Assembly (NCBI GenBank): GCA_945885475.1
Contig: CAMCYR010000016.1
Coordinates: forward strand, 1-59,229
Reading direction: 5' to 3'
DNA: 59,229 nucleotides
Source: Chitinophaga pinensis
GTDB taxonomy: Bacteria; Bacteroidota; Bacteroidia; 2-12-FULL-35-15
A program made the translations under genes and the position numbers. The first letter of the stretch is position 1. Every line of letters starts with the position of its first letter. The notes under the pieces were generated by a model. It made no database searches, had not been told where the DNA came from, and saw only the letters and a list, made by a program, of their open reading frames with translations. Below, in pieces: positions 1-7,923 of the stretch.

Positions 1-748
1 TTACAATGGTTTTATTGAAGTTTTTAAAATGAGGTTTTAAGAGATAGATGATAAAACTGCTTTCCAGGATACCTATCCATGATTGAATAGTTTTAACATC
101 AACTCCGGTTTCTACTGCTAGTGCACTATTAATTAATTCCTGTCCCGAGCGACCGGCCAACAATTTTATGAACCGTTCAAAAACAATAAGGTCTGTAATG
201 TTCTTTATTTGACGTACATCTTTTTCAATATATGTTCTCACATAATTTGGGCACCAGTCCATCGGAGGAATCTCCTGATCGTAAATTGGAGGATAGAATC
301 CTTTCAGCATAATTTGGTCATCATCATCGGGTAATAATTTTGCTTTCGCTAATTCCGAAATAGAAAAAGGCAGTAAATTAATGTAACCAACCCTTCCGGC
401 AAGTGTTTGGGAAATATTTTGCTGCAATAAAAAATTGTTTGAACCCGAAAGAATAAACAAACCCTTTACTTTAGTATTATCTAAAATTTCCTGCAAATAT
501 GAAAACAAGATTGGAGCACGTTGCACTTCATCTAAAATTGCCCCTGCGGGGTATGACTCCAAAAAACCACGTGGGTCTTCCAAAGCAAAGTTTCTGGTAT
601 CAGGATTTTCTAATGAGAGGTACGGTTTTCCCTTGAATACTTGCTTCACCAAAGTTGTTTTACCTGTTTGTCGAGCTCCGGTGACAGCGACAGCCTTAAA
701 TTTAGCGGCTAAATCCTTTAATTTATCTTTTGCAATACGTTGAATCAT
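1..748 (-). CDS. AAA ATPase with DUF4143-type C-terminus (partial, runs off the window)
   Basis: An open minus-strand frame starts with ATG at 748 and runs off the left edge after 249 codons. The N-terminus carries a Walker A motif, GARQTGKT, at residues 24-31. A Walker B-like segment, AILDEVQRAP, and a sensor-like segment, FILSGSNNFLL, follow. Further on the segment YVRTYIEKDVRQI is typical of the AAA_14/DUF4143 family, which is about 380 residues long, so roughly the last third is missing. Biological roles of this family are poorly defined; members are often patchily distributed and sometimes linked to toxin-antitoxin-like or mobile contexts. The gene lies just past the ssrA 3' end, a common integration site, but no integrase is visible. 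Its start is preceded by TACATTTG only 4 bases upstream and by a large palindrome. Confidence 0.85.
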   Translation of the reverse strand, partial: MIQRIAKDKLKDLAAKFKAVAVTGARQTGKTTLVKQVFKGKPYLSLENPDTRNFALEDPRGFLESYPAGAILDEVQRAPILFSYLQEILDNTKVKGLFILSGSNNFLLQQNISQTLAGRVGYINLLPFSISELAKAKLLPDDDDQIMLKGFYPPIYDQEIPPMDWCPNYVRTYIEKDVRQIKNITDLIVFERFIKLLAGRSGQELINSALAVETGVDVKTIQSWIGILESSFIIYLLKPHFKNFNKTIV

Positions 749-752
749 GAAT

Positions 753-760
753 CAAATGTA
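753..760 (-). promoter_or_regulatory. -7 box of the DUF4143 ATPase gene
   Basis: TACATTTG on the minus strand matches the Bacteroidota -7 consensus TAnnTTTG. Only ATTC separates it from the ATG at 748, so transcription probably starts at or next to the start codon, giving a leaderless message. Confidence 0.5.
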
Positions 761-761
761 C

Positions 762-794
762 GGAATTATTTGGAATGTGATTCCATATAATTCC
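762..794. promoter_or_regulatory. imperfect palindrome, candidate operator
   Basis: The outer arms GGAATTAT (762-769) and ATAATTCC (787-794) and the inner arms TGGAAT (771-776) and ATTCCA (780-785) form a 14-pair dyad with one T-T mismatch and a 3-base centre. It lies immediately upstream of the -7 box of the ATPase gene and covers the -33 region. It lacks a U-run on either strand, so a protein-binding operator is more likely than an ssrA terminator. Confidence 0.45.
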
Positions 795-814
795 ATAATA
801 CTAATTTTACCTAG

Positions 815-1177
815 TGGAGTCGGAGGGATTCGAACCCTCGTCCAAACATCGTATTAATATGCTTTCTACATGTGTATCAGATATTTAATTTTCGTTACAT
901 TTCAGGCAAACCTGCAGGCCAAAAAACATACTTAGTTTCTTTATCTCATCACGGATCGAAACGCTCCGCAACTATTTCTTCATTTGTTATGCTTCACTGG
1001 AGACGCAGAAGATCAAAGCTTCTCCGGAAACAAAGGCACTTAATACTTGGTATTAAGCAGCCATAGCGTAGTTAGACTCGCCAGATAGAATTTTGAGAAT
1101 TAGGATTTACGTGCCATATTCACAACACACGACATGCTTACATAAAAATCGCAACGCTGTCAAAACCGTACGACCCC
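815..1177 (-). ncRNA. ssrA: tmRNA (transfer-messenger RNA)
   Basis: This RNA rescues stalled ribosomes and tags the unfinished protein for proteolysis. The 5' end GGGGUCG (1177-1171) pairs with CGACUCC at the 3' end, forming a 7-pair acceptor stem with a G3-U70 wobble, the alanine identity element; the CCA end is encoded at 817-815. A T-arm with GGUUCGAAUCC is visible near the 3' end. The tag reading frame is at 1082-1053: resume codon GGC, reading GESNYAMAA then TAA, so the full tag is (A)GESNYAMAA. Bacteroidota tags usually end in ALAA; here Leu is replaced by Met. The length of 363 nt is normal. Short open frames crossing this region on the plus strand are not genes. Confidence 0.97.
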
Positions 1178-1202
1178 ATATTTTAAAAGAACTTTAACAT
1201 TG

Positions 1203-1210
1203 CAAAGATA
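1203..1210 (-). promoter_or_regulatory. -7 box of ssrA
   Basis: TATCTTTG on the minus strand matches TAnnTTTG. Transcription would start near 1196, about 20 bases before the mature 5' end at 1177, which fits RNase P trimming of a short leader. Confidence 0.6.
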
Positions 1211-1299
1211 CGCAAGAAATGAGTAAAAAAGAACTCTTTTAAAATATAGTTCGATTGATTTTTTTACCTGCGCTTTGTTTTGTATATTCTACTAAACAA

Positions 1300-1327
1300 A
1301 AAATCTCCGAATTACTCCGGAGATTTT
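1300..1327 (-). terminator. intrinsic terminator after the T9SS protein gene
   Basis: A 10-pair hairpin, AAAATCTCCG with CGGAGATTTT and an 8-base loop, is followed on the minus strand by further T residues. It lies 20 bases after the stop of the 1347-2573 gene and insulates ssrA. Confidence 0.8.
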
Positions 1328-1346
1328 CAATCTAAAAAAAGACCTT

Positions 1347-2573
1347 CTATTTGATAATCAGCTTGCCAGTTCCAATGACCATGGCATTATTGATAATCTT
1401 ATAAAAATATACGCCCTCAGAAATGGAGTTCTTTTGAATTTTAAATTCATGTGTTTGAATAGAACTCATACTACTGATCTCCTCACCTAACACATTGTAA
1501 AGATGCATTTCTGCATTTTTCAATTGAACTGTTTTATCAATTGAAATCGTTGCATTTTCATTAAATGGATTTGGGTATACTGAGACCATATTTTGAATAC
1601 CTGAAAGGTTATTTACAGATGTAAGAGAAGCATCCAAACCCGAAATGGCAGCAGCAACCGTTGCTGAGTCACCTGCAAACATGGTACAAAATTTAAATGT
1701 TTCGCTACCTCCTGGAATCAAATTTTGAATACGATATGAAATAGCAATTGCTTCATCGATGAATGAAGACGTGCCTACAGTTTGATTAAACCCTACTCCA
1801 TTCCAAAGATTAGAGGCATCGCGGTTTGAGAACCCTCCCACGGATGCACGCCAATTGGTATCTGCCTCCGTTAAAAATGCGAAAAAAGAATTCCAAGGCA
1901 GCGCCTGAGTAGCACTAACATTTGCGTATGTACAACAAGCCGGCTGTCCTAAAATTGTATTATTAGTTGTATAATCAGAACTCAGAACAATGTTATTGTC
2001 AGGATCTAGATTTCTATAATAATATAATTGAGGTATCGTTAGTGTTGTATTATTTGTTACTGTAACAGTTGTTATATAGAACAAATCATTATCCTGCAAT
2101 TGATAATTTATCTTAAAATGGAGGTCAGTTGCTGATGTTGCATCTCCTTCCCAATCACAGTCGGTTTGAGGCATTGAATAGGACCAATTGGTAATTGCCC
2201 CGTCAATTTGCTGCAAATAAGCACAATTATTCCCTTGTGAAGTTCCTAAAACTGAATCAATTTCAAATCCCCATCCATTTTCCGGACTGCCAGGAGTGAA
2301 AAAATCACCATCAAAAGTAGCCCAGCTATTTAATTGCGGATTTGCAACAAAACCAAAAAAGGGATTGTTTGAACGGAAGTGCATTCCGAACGGCACAGAA
2401 GTTGAATCACAAGGAGCTCCTTCAAATCCACCAATACCGGAAATACCAATTTCAATATTATTACCCTTCATATACGCATTGGCTCCTACAATCTGAGCGA
2501 ATGAGAAATCGGCTACAGTAAAAAATATCGCAAATAATAAAAATGATGACAGTTTTTTATGTTTATTTTTCAT
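1347..2573 (-). CDS. secreted protein with T9SS type A sorting domain
   Basis: A 408-residue protein with an N-terminal signal peptide (basic start, hydrophobic core, cut near FAQ-IVG). The last 80 or so residues match the type A C-terminal domain: VYPNPFNENATI, then a YNVLGEE segment and a final GVYFYKI...GKLIIK strand. Such domains direct export through the type IX secretion system and are removed or anchored at the cell surface. The central 300 residues are rich in Asn, Thr, Gly and aromatic residues and contain several Cys; I do not recognise a catalytic motif. The gene stands alone with its own -7 box and terminator. Confidence 0.85.
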   Translation of the reverse strand: MKNKHKKLSSFLLFAIFFTVADFSFAQIVGANAYMKGNNIEIGISGIGGFEGAPCDSTSVPFGMHFRSNNPFFGFVANPQLNSWATFDGDFFTPGSPENGWGFEIDSVLGTSQGNNCAYLQQIDGAITNWSYSMPQTDCDWEGDATSATDLHFKINYQLQDNDLFYITTVTVTNNTTLTIPQLYYYRNLDPDNNIVLSSDYTTNNTILGQPACCTYANVSATQALPWNSFFAFLTEADTNWRASVGGFSNRDASNLWNGVGFNQTVGTSSFIDEAIAISYRIQNLIPGGSETFKFCTMFAGDSATVAAAISGLDASLTSVNNLSGIQNMVSVYPNPFNENATISIDKTVQLKNAEMHLYNVLGEEISSMSSIQTHEFKIQKNSISEGVYFYKIINNAMVIGTGKLIIK

Positions 2574-2595
2574 GATTGGTGGTTGATTTGTTTAC

Positions 2596-2603
2596 CAAAT
2601 ATA
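2596..2603 (-). promoter_or_regulatory. -7 box of the 1347-2573 gene
   Basis: TATATTTG on the minus strand ends 22 bases before the ATG, giving a predicted leader of about 16 bases. Confidence 0.5.
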
Positions 2604-2620
2604 AACTAATTTTTTGGTAT

Positions 2621-2653
2621 TAAAAAAAGTCCCACTATTATTGTAGTGGGACT
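2621..2653 (-). terminator. intrinsic terminator after the T9SS type B protein gene
   Basis: AGTCCCACTA (2628-2637) pairs with TAGTGGGACT (2644-2653) over a 6-base loop; on the minus strand the stem is followed by seven T residues. It is 22 bases beyond the stop of the 2676-5039 gene. Confidence 0.85.
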
Positions 2654-2675
2654 CGTTAAAATGAATTTTATGAAA

Positions 2676-5039
2676 CTATCTCAGTATTTGAAAGAAGTTA
2701 GCTACTGGCTTATCGAATTTCGAGTTTTCGAGAACAAAATAGTAAACTCCGTCATTTTGACCACTTCCATTCCAATTGTTTAGATAATCGGCACTTTCGT
2801 AGATCTTATTTCCCCAACGGTTAAAAATAGAGATGGAAGTACCTGGATAGAAATTTAGATTTTTAAAAACTAAATATTCATTGTCTTTATCACCATTAGG
2901 AGTAAAAATGTTCGGCACTTCAATTTCAGAAACGATCACATAGGGATAAATAATTGTATCCCAACAACCATCGCTGCTTTGAACAGCAAGCTCAACATTG
3001 TACGTTCCATCTAACCCATAGATATGTGAAGGATTTTGTAATGTAGAACCGATACCGATGCTATCTCCAAAAGTCCATTCCCACGCAACAATTGAACCTG
3101 AAGGCACTGTTGAAAGATCGGTGAAGTTCACAACAACATTCGGATTTGCAGTGCCTGGAGGGTTGCTACTGAAATTAGCAAGCGGAGATGTGAACTGAGT
3201 TGTTATAATTGTATCTGCAGCATTACATCCATTCGTATAACTAACAGTAACAAATACCTGACCGGCAGTATTCACAGTTGTTGATGGAGTTGCAGCTGTA
3301 TTTGACCACAAATAACTTGCTCCTGCCGGAATTGTAGGTATTGCAGTTAAAGTAATATCATAACCAGGACAAAAAGGAACTGAACCCGAAATACTAACAT
3401 CGGGGTTCGCATTCACTACGGTTACAGCAGGCGATGTACCTGTACAACCAAAGAAATCGGTAACGGTAACCGTATACGTACCACTTACAACACTAATCGA
3501 ATCATTTATACTTGCATTAGACCACAGGTAATTCGTATATAAACTAGCAGAATCAACAGTCAAGTCAGTTGTATTAGAAAAACAAGTAAATAAGTTACCA
3601 ATAATTTCAGGAGTAGGATCAGGATGCTCTACTACATCAACAAGAATAGTTTTAAAACATCCGTTTTTACTGGCAGTACACCAAATTTGTCCGGAAGAAT
3701 CTGTTGATACGCTAAACCCTGTTGTACCATTGTTCCAGATATATGAATCATAGGTTGTCGGGGTAATACTCAGGGTTGTACTTCCACCCTCGCAAAAATC
3801 GAGTACTCCGGTTATTATAGGATTGAAGGATGCTAAGCCTGTTGTATCAATAAAAACATTAATATTTACAGTGGTAACACCCACGGGAGTTCCATCATCC
3901 GTCGCAATAAATTGAATGGTTTGCAATCCTGCATTTGCAGCAGAAGCAACAATTTGTACTTGAGCTGTTGCGGAGTTTCCAGGGATATTACTAATAAGGG
4001 TGATTCCGGGAACACCAAACGTATTTACTACAATGGTTGTATTCTGACCGATTTCAGGAGCCAAGAACAAAGCGCTAACAACAAGCGTATCGTCTGTACC
4101 GCACAGTTTCAATGTATCACAAGCACCACCGCCACCTAATAAAGGAGGTGAAATACTAACAATTGGAGGAATATTGTTTCCTGAACAAGAATTGAAATAA
4201 AAAGATTGATTATCTAACCAACTCACGCCATCATTTGCACCATATCCACCATCGTAAGCAGCACCAGGTTGGTCAAAACGGCCAATTTGAATATAATTAA
4301 CGGCATCTCCTTTGTTAACTCCAACAGTTGAAGGGATTCCTCCAAACCCACCTACACCCATAGATGCAGAACCTGTCGTCCATTGCATATCACCGTAACA
4401 AAATGCAATATTATTACCAGGAGGTAAAATTGGATCTGCTCCATTTGTAATAATCAACTGAAAAGTATTTACTTTATCGGTCATAGTATTAAAGTATCCG
4501 ACAGCATCCCAATTAACGTACAATGCAGTTGAAGTAATTTTATACTTAACTGTACCTGTTCCACGCGTATCTACATCCCCCCAAAATGGAGCCACCATTA
4601 CATTTGGAGCAAAAGGGAAAGAAGAAGAAGAAAAAGTTCCATAAGCAGTACCAAATGAAATATTCCCATTATTATTGATATACAAGTTGGTATAATTTGT
4701 ACCATAGAGGCAGAAGTTGAAAGGAATAGCGATCAATCCGGAACTCAAATCATCATTTGGCGCCATTGCTAATGTATAAGAAGCATCTGGAGTGATGTAA
4801 CAACCACAGCCTGACGATGGCATTTTATGTGAAGTACCCAATCGTTGCAGGTCTTCAAAAGAGGGTTGAAAAGTGGTGTTCTTATTTTCGAAACTAAAGT
4901 TTGCAGGAATCTTACCCTCTGCCTTCATTTTTTCGTACTCTTTTGTATCTGAAGCTGGCAATGTTAATTTAGCTGTCTGCGAAAAACCCTGAAAAAAAAC
5001 AGTTCCAAGGAAAACGAAAGATAATAGGTGTTTTTTCAT
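2676..5039 (-). CDS. large secreted adhesin-like protein with PKD domain and T9SS type B (gliding motility-associated) C-terminus
   Basis: A 787-residue secreted protein. The start at 5039 is chosen because it gives a clean signal peptide (MKKHLLSFVF...FFQGFSQ) and follows a -7 box; the open frame extends 53 codons further upstream without signal features. After a Cys-rich segment a nidogen-like or lectin-like beta region follows (SYTLAMAPNDD, FGTAYGTFSSSSFPFAPN, APFWGDVDTRGTGTV). Several Ig-like/SprB-like repeats come next, then a PKD domain (WEWTFGDS...NPSHIYGLDGTYNVEL). The end, VPNIFTPNGDKDNEYL...FNRWGNKIYES, is the type B/CHU_C sorting domain. Such proteins are moved across the outer membrane by the T9SS and stay on the surface or are released. 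Role is likely adhesion; the exact ligand is unknown. Confidence 0.9.
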   Translation of the reverse strand: MKKHLLSFVFLGTVFFQGFSQTAKLTLPASDTKEYEKMKAEGKIPANFSFENKNTTFQPSFEDLQRLGTSHKMPSSGCGCYITPDASYTLAMAPNDDLSSGLIAIPFNFCLYGTNYTNLYINNNGNISFGTAYGTFSSSSFPFAPNVMVAPFWGDVDTRGTGTVKYKITSTALYVNWDAVGYFNTMTDKVNTFQLIITNGADPILPPGNNIAFCYGDMQWTTGSASMGVGGFGGIPSTVGVNKGDAVNYIQIGRFDQPGAAYDGGYGANDGVSWLDNQSFYFNSCSGNNIPPIVSISPPLLGGGGACDTLKLCGTDDTLVVSALFLAPEIGQNTTIVVNTFGVPGITLISNIPGNSATAQVQIVASAANAGLQTIQFIATDDGTPVGVTTVNINVFIDTTGLASFNPIITGVLDFCEGGSTTLSITPTTYDSYIWNNGTTGFSVSTDSSGQIWCTASKNGCFKTILVDVVEHPDPTPEIIGNLFTCFSNTTDLTVDSASLYTNYLWSNASINDSISVVSGTYTVTVTDFFGCTGTSPAVTVVNANPDVSISGSVPFCPGYDITLTAIPTIPAGASYLWSNTAATPSTTVNTAGQVFVTVSYTNGCNAADTIITTQFTSPLANFSSNPPGTANPNVVVNFTDLSTVPSGSIVAWEWTFGDSIGIGSTLQNPSHIYGLDGTYNVELAVQSSDGCWDTIIYPYVIVSEIEVPNIFTPNGDKDNEYLVFKNLNFYPGTSISIFNRWGNKIYESADYLNNWNGSGQNDGVYYFVLENSKFDKPVANFFQILR

Positions 5040-5079
5040 TTTTAAGTGTTTGATTTTTAGATTATTAAAATTATATCCG

Positions 5080-5087
5080 CAAATGTA
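5080..5087 (-). promoter_or_regulatory. -7 box of the type B T9SS protein gene
   Basis: TACATTTG on the minus strand lies 40 bases before the ATG at 5039. Its position inside the longer open frame supports the downstream start. Confidence 0.5.
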
Positions 5088-5209
5088 ATAAATTGTCTCA
5101 ATAACATAAGCATAACATTGATGCTTTTTTAGCATATTTAGTTGCATCGAAGCATAAAAGAAACGCTGATTTAAAAGCAATGTGCCTTTTCTTATCATCA
5201 GATAAAAAC

Positions 5210-5217
5210 TATCTTTG
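5210..5217 (+). promoter_or_regulatory. -7 box of the MATE exporter gene
   Basis: TATCTTTG lies 7 bases before the ATG at 5225. Transcription would begin within a few bases of the start codon, so a leaderless or near-leaderless message is expected. Confidence 0.5.
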
Positions 5218-5224
5218 CGCTCTT

Positions 5225-6568
5225 ATGTCAAATTTCCTTTCTGCTAACTATCTAAAGAATTACAAAGCCACATTTATTTTAGCTTACCCTGTCATTTTGA
5301 GCCAGCTTGGCCACATCATGGTTGGCGTTGTAGACACTGCAATGGTTGGACAAATCGGGACGGTTGAACAAGCTGCAGTAGCGCTATCAAATAGTTTGTA
5401 TACGTTGGTACTGGTTTTTGGATTAGGAGTATCCTACGGAATAACACCATTGGTTGCTGCCGCTGACAGTTCAAGCAATTACTCAGAAAATGCCGCATTA
5501 TTAAAACACGGAATTATCATAAACACCTTGTTAGGAATCTTGCTGTTTGTTCTTTTATTTGCAATTTCTCCCGTTTTAAATCTTTTCGATCAAAAACAAG
5601 CGGTTGTTGACCAAGCGATTCCGTTTCTGAATGTAATGATGCTGGGCATGATTCCCTTATGCATTTTTTCAGGATTTAAACAATTTACCGAAGGACTTTC
5701 CTTCACCGGGATAGCCATGCTGATTACTGTCGGAGCCAATTTATTGAATATCCTTTTAAATTATTTGATGATTTTCGGCCATTGGGGATTCCCAGAAATG
5801 GGATTGATGGGTTCGTGCTGGGCTAGTTTTATTTCACGGGTTGCCATGGCTTTGGTAATGTTTGCATATGTATATTATAATAAAGAATTTAAAAAATATT
5901 GGCTTGGATTTAATTTCAGGAATATATCAAAAGAATTAACTAAAAAAATATTGGGAATTGGAGTTCCATCAGGACTACAATGGTTTTTTGAAGTCGGCGC
6001 CTTTGCCTTTGCCGTGATCATGATCGGATGGATCAGTCCGGATGCACAAGCTGCTCACCAAATAGCGCTTAGTTTGGCAGCAACAACTTACATGATGGCG
6101 AGCGGATTATCTGCTGCAGCTTCGGTAAGGGTTGGAAATCAGTTGGGATTAAAAAGCAGAGAAGGAATCAGAACTGCAGGCTTCAGCGCTTTTCTGATGG
6201 TATTGATCTTTATGGGGACAATGGCATTATCATTCATATTGCTTCAAAACTATTTGCCAACACTTTTCAGTAAAGAACATAACGTAATTGCGATTTCTTC
6301 CTCTCTTTTGGTTATTGCCGCATTTTTTCAACTAAGTGATGGGATTCAAGTTGTAGGATTAGGCGCCTTGCGTGGAGTAAAAGATGTTAAGATCCCAACA
6401 ATAATAACGCTCGTTGCATATTGGATGATCGGCTTACCGATGAGCTACATCCTTGGATTCAAATTGCATCTGGGTGTCGAAGGTATTTGGTATGGCTTAT
6501 CTCTTGGCTTAACCATTTCAGCAATTCTATTATTCTGGAGATTTAATTATGTGAGCAAGAGAATTTAA
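5225..6568 (+). CDS. MATE family multidrug/cation exporter
   Basis: A 447-residue inner-membrane protein of the multidrug and toxic compound extrusion family, which exports organic cations using a Na+ or H+ gradient. It has about 12 hydrophobic segments in two halves. The N-terminal half contains LAYPVILSQLGHIMVGVVDT, the usual first helix motif (AxPxxxxxLxxxxxxxxDT), and the C-terminal half has the matching GVPSGLQWFFEVGAF and GALRGVKDVKIP segments. ATG 5225 is preferred over the frame opening at 5180 because homologues begin here and the -7 box at 5210-5217 would leave the upstream codons untranscribed. Transcribed divergently from the type B T9SS gene. Substrate cannot be told from sequence. 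Confidence 0.92.
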   Translation: MSNFLSANYLKNYKATFILAYPVILSQLGHIMVGVVDTAMVGQIGTVEQAAVALSNSLYTLVLVFGLGVSYGITPLVAAADSSSNYSENAALLKHGIIINTLLGILLFVLLFAISPVLNLFDQKQAVVDQAIPFLNVMMLGMIPLCIFSGFKQFTEGLSFTGIAMLITVGANLLNILLNYLMIFGHWGFPEMGLMGSCWASFISRVAMALVMFAYVYYNKEFKKYWLGFNFRNISKELTKKILGIGVPSGLQWFFEVGAFAFAVIMIGWISPDAQAAHQIALSLAATTYMMASGLSAAASVRVGNQLGLKSREGIRTAGFSAFLMVLIFMGTMALSFILLQNYLPTLFSKEHNVIAISSSLLVIAAFFQLSDGIQVVGLGALRGVKDVKIPTIITLVAYWMIGLPMSYILGFKLHLGVEGIWYGLSLGLTISAILLFWRFNYVSKRI

Positions 6569-6669
6569 TTTTATAGTAGGAAGTGATTTTTTTTGCTACC
6601 TACATTTGCCATACATGGATGTATAGTTTGAACCGGAACAAACAAGAGGAATTATCGAAGACGACTCCC

Positions 6670-7923
6670 CTACTTCAGTTCAAAACCGACACTTTTCAAA
6701 TCCGTCCAAAAGTTGGGATACGATTTTTTAACGACCTCCGGATCTGCTATAGAGACTGAATCCAGCTTCAATGCAAGAGCAGAAAAAGCCATTGCCATTC
6801 TGTGATCGTCATAGGTTGAAATAGTTACAGAAGTCTTAAAATCAACTGTTTGAGGAGTAATTTTTACGCTAGTATCATTTAGGATCTCAACCGAAGTTCC
6901 AATTTTATTTAATTCAATTTTAAGTGCTTCTATCCTATCCGTTTCTTTAATGCGAAGTGTATGCAAACCGTTAAACAAAGCCGGAATATTTAATGCACTC
7001 ACCACAACGGCAATCGTTTGGGCAATATCCGGGCAGTCAGAAAAATCGAAACCAAAATGTTCGTCCTTGAACCTATTTTTTGTGATCCGTATTCCACCGG
7101 TTATGTATTCCGTTTTGATTCCGAAAAAAGTAAACAGGTCAGCAACAATAGCATCACCTTGTAAACTAGGGTGATTCAAGCCCATGATCGACAAATCCAC
7201 TTGTTCACTCAATGCTGCGATCGCATACCAATACGATGCAGAACTCCAATCCGCCTCAACCTGATACACATAATCGACATCACTTTTTCTATGATAATTT
7301 TGTTTACTAACAGAAATTGAATTTGCATGCCATTGACCGTAAACACGAAACTCTTCCATCATTTTAAGCGTCATGTTGATATATGGCCGGGATATTACCT
7401 CGCCTTTAAACTTAATAACAAGTCCGGTTTGTAATTCGGGTGCAATCAATAATAAAGCAGAAACGAACTGGCTGCTTACACTTCCATCAATCACAACTTC
7501 ACCGCCCCTCAATGCCTTACCAACAATTTTCAAAGGAGGAAAACCTTCATTTTCAAGATATTCAATCTCCGCTCCCAGTCCGCGAAGTGCATCAACGAGA
7601 ATTCCGATAGGTCTTTTTTTCATTCTATCCGAGCCGGTAAGAATAAAGGTGCCTTTTTGGGTAGAAAAATAAGCCGTTAGGAAACGCATAGTCGTTCCAG
7701 CAGCGCCCACATCAATAATTTGTTGGTTGTTGTCAGATAGTTGTTGCTGATTCAAAATACGATTGAGCGTAACAGTATCTTCTGCAGTAGCCAAATTTTT
7801 AATTTCAAACTTTTCGCTGCACAAGGCCTGGATCATCAAAGCTCTGTTGCTTTCACTTTTAGAGGCAGTAAGACAAATCGAACCATTTATTTTTTTTGAT
7901 GGATGAGAAATAGTATATATCAT
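6670..7923 (-). CDS. aroA: 3-phosphoshikimate 1-carboxyvinyltransferase (EPSP synthase)
   Basis: Catalyses step six of the shikimate pathway, joining phosphoenolpyruvate and shikimate 3-phosphate. The 417-residue sequence shows the substrate-binding SKSESNRALM near residue 20, GAAGTTMRFL around 75, and the late motif TYDDHRMAMAF near 375. The length is normal. Its ATG at 7923 shares one base with the aroB stop codon (TAATG), indicating translational coupling in a two-gene aroB-aroA operon. No promoter of its own is seen. Confidence 0.95.
   Translation of the reverse strand: MIYTISHPSKKINGSICLTASKSESNRALMIQALCSEKFEIKNLATAEDTVTLNRILNQQQLSDNNQQIIDVGAAGTTMRFLTAYFSTQKGTFILTGSDRMKKRPIGILVDALRGLGAEIEYLENEGFPPLKIVGKALRGGEVVIDGSVSSQFVSALLLIAPELQTGLVIKFKGEVISRPYINMTLKMMEEFRVYGQWHANSISVSKQNYHRKSDVDYVYQVEADWSSASYWYAIAALSEQVDLSIMGLNHPSLQGDAIVADLFTFFGIKTEYITGGIRITKNRFKDEHFGFDFSDCPDIAQTIAVVVSALNIPALFNGLHTLRIKETDRIEALKIELNKIGTSVEILNDTSVKITPQTVDFKTSVTISTYDDHRMAMAFSALALKLDSVSIADPEVVKKSYPNFWTDLKSVGFELK

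Noticed and set aside
435-743. 102-codon plus-strand open frame
   Set aside because: Antisense shadow of the DUF4143-type ATPase, which has Walker motifs on the minus strand.
762-794. palindrome considered as the ssrA terminator
   Set aside because: On the strand of ssrA no T-run follows the stem, and the dyad sits at the promoter of the next gene.
872-1066. 64-codon plus-strand open frame
   Set aside because: It lies wholly inside ssrA on the opposite strand; the RNA structure and tag frame explain the sequence.
5040-5198. 53-codon N-terminal extension of the type B T9SS protein
   Set aside because: The extension has no signal features and spans the gene's own -7 box; the start at 5039 gives a standard signal peptide.
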